From positions 4,340,001 through 4,404,000 of the forward strand of contig NZ_OX638201.1 in assembly GCF_951805225.1 (NCBI RefSeq): DNA of 64,000 nt. Reading direction: 5' to 3'. How positions within the stretch are numbered: the stretch's first letter is position 1; each line of letters starts with the position of its first letter. The position numbers and the translations under genes are program-made. The DNA is from an uncultured Flavobacterium sp. (GTDB lineage Bacteria; Bacteroidota; Bacteroidia; Flavobacteriales; Flavobacteriaceae). Under the pieces are notes generated by a model. The model was not told the origin of the DNA and searched no databases. It worked only from the letters and a program-made list of their open reading frames with translations. Positions 61,381-64,000 of this stretch are shown here, one piece after another.

Positions 61381-61458
61381 TTTTTAGTTATGAGTTATAA
61401 GTTATGAGTTATAAGTGAGTTGAAACTCATAATTTATAACTCATAATTCATAATTATA
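61381..61458. repeat. Inverted array of ATGAGTTATAA words between atpD and atpC
   Basis: TTATGAGTTATAAGTTATGA followed by GTTATAAG at 61387-61413 is mirrored by AACTCATAATTTATAACTCA and TAATTCATAATTA at 61425-61455. The two halves can form a long, AT-rich hairpin in the atpDC transcript. Confidence 0.65.
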
Positions 61459-62973
<1,515 letters not shown>

Positions 62974-63031
62974 TTATGTATTTATTAAATAGCTATTTAG
63001 GTTTATCGAAAATACCTCTTTTTTCAGAGCG

Positions 63032-63039
63032 CAAAGATA
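63032..63039 (-). promoter_or_regulatory. Bacteroidota -7 box for atpDC
   Basis: On the minus strand this reads TATCTTTG, matching TAnnTTTG, about 60 bases before the atpD ATG. Confidence 0.5.
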
Positions 63040-63146
63040 ATTTTTTAAAATATAAAATCAATTTTTTTTTATAAAAAATACTATTATTTTGTTTGATTCC
63101 TAAAACTCAGGCTCCAAATACAGAAAAAAGCATTTTTTATCGAAAT

Positions 63147-63190
63147 AAAAAAAAGCCACTACATTTTAGAAATGCGCGGCTTTCTTACTA
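63147..63190 (-). terminator. Imperfect hairpin downstream of the SGNH hydrolase gene
   Basis: AAAAAAAAGCC(ACT)... pairs with GCGGCTTTCTT with mismatches, near the gene end. Confidence 0.45.
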
Positions 63191-63204
63191 AAAAAAATTT
63201 GGCT

Positions 63205-64000
63205 TTACGGTAATACTGCCGGATATAGAATTGGGTATTTACCTACATCTACACCTTTTAAGTTTGATCCATATTTAGCATTGATCGCCTCAATAAATTT
63301 GTTTGCGATAAAAGCATAACCTCTTGGCGATGGATGAACACCGTCTAAAGAGAAAGTTCCTCCTGTTACAAATGTTGACAACATTGTGTAGTTATTAGCT
63401 ACAATTCCTCCTTCATCAATTTTCTTCATAATCGCGTTTGCATCTACAAAAGCAAGACCTTTAGAATCTGCAAGTGATTTTATAGTTGCATTAAATGCAT
63501 CTGTTGCTGTTTTTAATTCTGCAACTTCTGTTGGAATCAAAACATATTTATCTTGTAACGGATATGTGATTCCAAATTTATCTAATGGTGCCGGTGGCGC
63601 TATTCCTAATCCAGAATTCGCCGCTGTTGGAGCCGCACCAATTGCTGATTGTGTTGTCAAAAGAACTAAATCTGTTGCTGTTGCCTGACGAGCTTGTCCA
63701 AAAATCGCACCATAGAAAGCAGCTTTCTGAGCACCCAAAGTAGGTGTAAAAGCAGCTGTTAACTGAGCAGACAAGTTTGTTAAAGACTCATCTTTTATCA
63801 ATAGCGGATTTGATCCTGTTGCAGACAATAAGCTAATTCTTGTTCCTGCACCAAAAGCAGTTAACGCTTGGTTTAACGGCCCGTAAAGTTGCGCGTTCAA
63901 AGCATTAATCGTTGCCGCACCAACAGCTTCACTGCCTCCTCCCAAAACTTTTGCTGTTAAAGGATTATAAGGAACTGTCTTAAAAAACGGAATTGAAGTT
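63205..64000 (-). CDS. SGNH/GDSL-family hydrolase, C-terminal part (5' end outside window)
   Basis: The frame continues past the right edge of the window; the visible portion is about 264 residues. Upstream of GGGSEAVGAATINALNAQ it reads TVPYNPLTAKVL. The catalytic Asp-His pair of SGNH esterases is seen in LDGVHPSPRGYAFIANKFIEA (about 40 residues from the end), and VDANAIMKK before it fits the same fold. The Ser motif GDSL would be upstream and is not visible. It is probably an exported esterase or lipase with unknown substrate. It lies upstream of atpD in the same direction, with a promoter for atpDC in between. Confidence 0.8.
   Translation of the reverse strand, partial: TSIPFFKTVPYNPLTAKVLGGGSEAVGAATINALNAQLYGPLNQALTAFGAGTRISLLSATGSNPLLIKDESLTNLSAQLTAAFTPTLGAQKAAFYGAIFGQARQATATDLVLLTTQSAIGAAPTAANSGLGIAPPAPLDKFGITYPLQDKYVLIPTEVAELKTATDAFNATIKSLADSKGLAFVDANAIMKKIDEGGIVANNYTMLSTFVTGGTFSLDGVHPSPRGYAFIANKFIEAINAKYGSNLKGVDVGKYPILYPAVLP

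Overview
The window looks like chromosomal DNA of a Flavobacterium-type member of the Bacteroidota. It is AT-rich. Several genes are preceded by the Bacteroidota -7 promoter word TAnnTTTG. It encodes many type IX secretion (T9SS) cargo proteins, a TPR-fused lipoprotein histidine kinase, a one-chain glycyl-tRNA synthetase, DUF2975/XRE and DUF3667 proteins, and an atpDC pair with a short epsilon subunit. No tRNA, rRNA, CRISPR array, prophage or classical insertion sequence was seen.

Layout. 0-14.6 kb is mostly housekeeping and regulation: the 3' end of thiL, a two-component pair (response regulator and TPR histidine kinase), a small exported peptide, a LytTR regulator with an abnormal receiver, glyS, comF, an M12B-like secreted metalloprotease with a type A T9SS tail, ribF, a repeat-filled gap, a small membrane protein, bioB and a cupin-like (JmjC-fold) protein. 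15-50.5 kb is taken up by six very large genes. All share a roughly 500-residue C-terminal module ending in the ChiA-like (type C) T9SS sorting signal, and each has a different N-terminal part: Gly-rich domain plus Ig-like repeats, Gly-rich domain plus FN3, 14 delta-60 propeller blades, 14 Ig-like repeats, beta-helix plus PA14, or a DUF11-like domain. Four lie on the minus strand and two on the plus strand, on either side of recX. 50.6-58.2 kb holds bioD-bioA-(beta-ketoacyl synthase) and bioF, split by an ECF sigma factor with a likely partner, a TraB/GumN protein, twin 64-residue membrane proteins and a GxxExxY gene. 58.4-64 kb holds a DUF2975/XRE pair with a visible two-site operator, a small secreted peptide, a DUF3667 protein, atpC/atpD and the 3' part of an SGNH hydrolase gene.

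The most unusual structure is a family of inverted-repeat elements. Four copies (about 7311-7512, 51800-51895, 53830-53948 and 56625-57107) have related 40-base terminal inverted repeats built from reiterated CxGATTxAAC words. Three are short and empty. The fourth carries a single intact gene, a GxxExxY protein with PD-(D/E)xK-like residues, whose stop codon lies inside one terminal repeat and whose leader is the other. The outer ends abut stop codons or a predicted transcription start, and three of the four touch biotin genes. This suggests a small nuclease-bearing element with non-autonomous derivatives; the mobility is inference. A second repeat family (11.39-11.78 kb) consists of small hairpins whose stems vary by compensating base changes.

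How the genes fit together: the biotin genes give KAPA synthase (bioF), DAPA aminotransferase (bioA), dethiobiotin synthase (bioD) and biotin synthase (bioB), with a FabF-like enzyme in the bioDA unit that may act earlier in the pathway. The T9SS cargo genes form a locus of probable surface adhesins made by domain shuffling on one shared C-terminal cassette.
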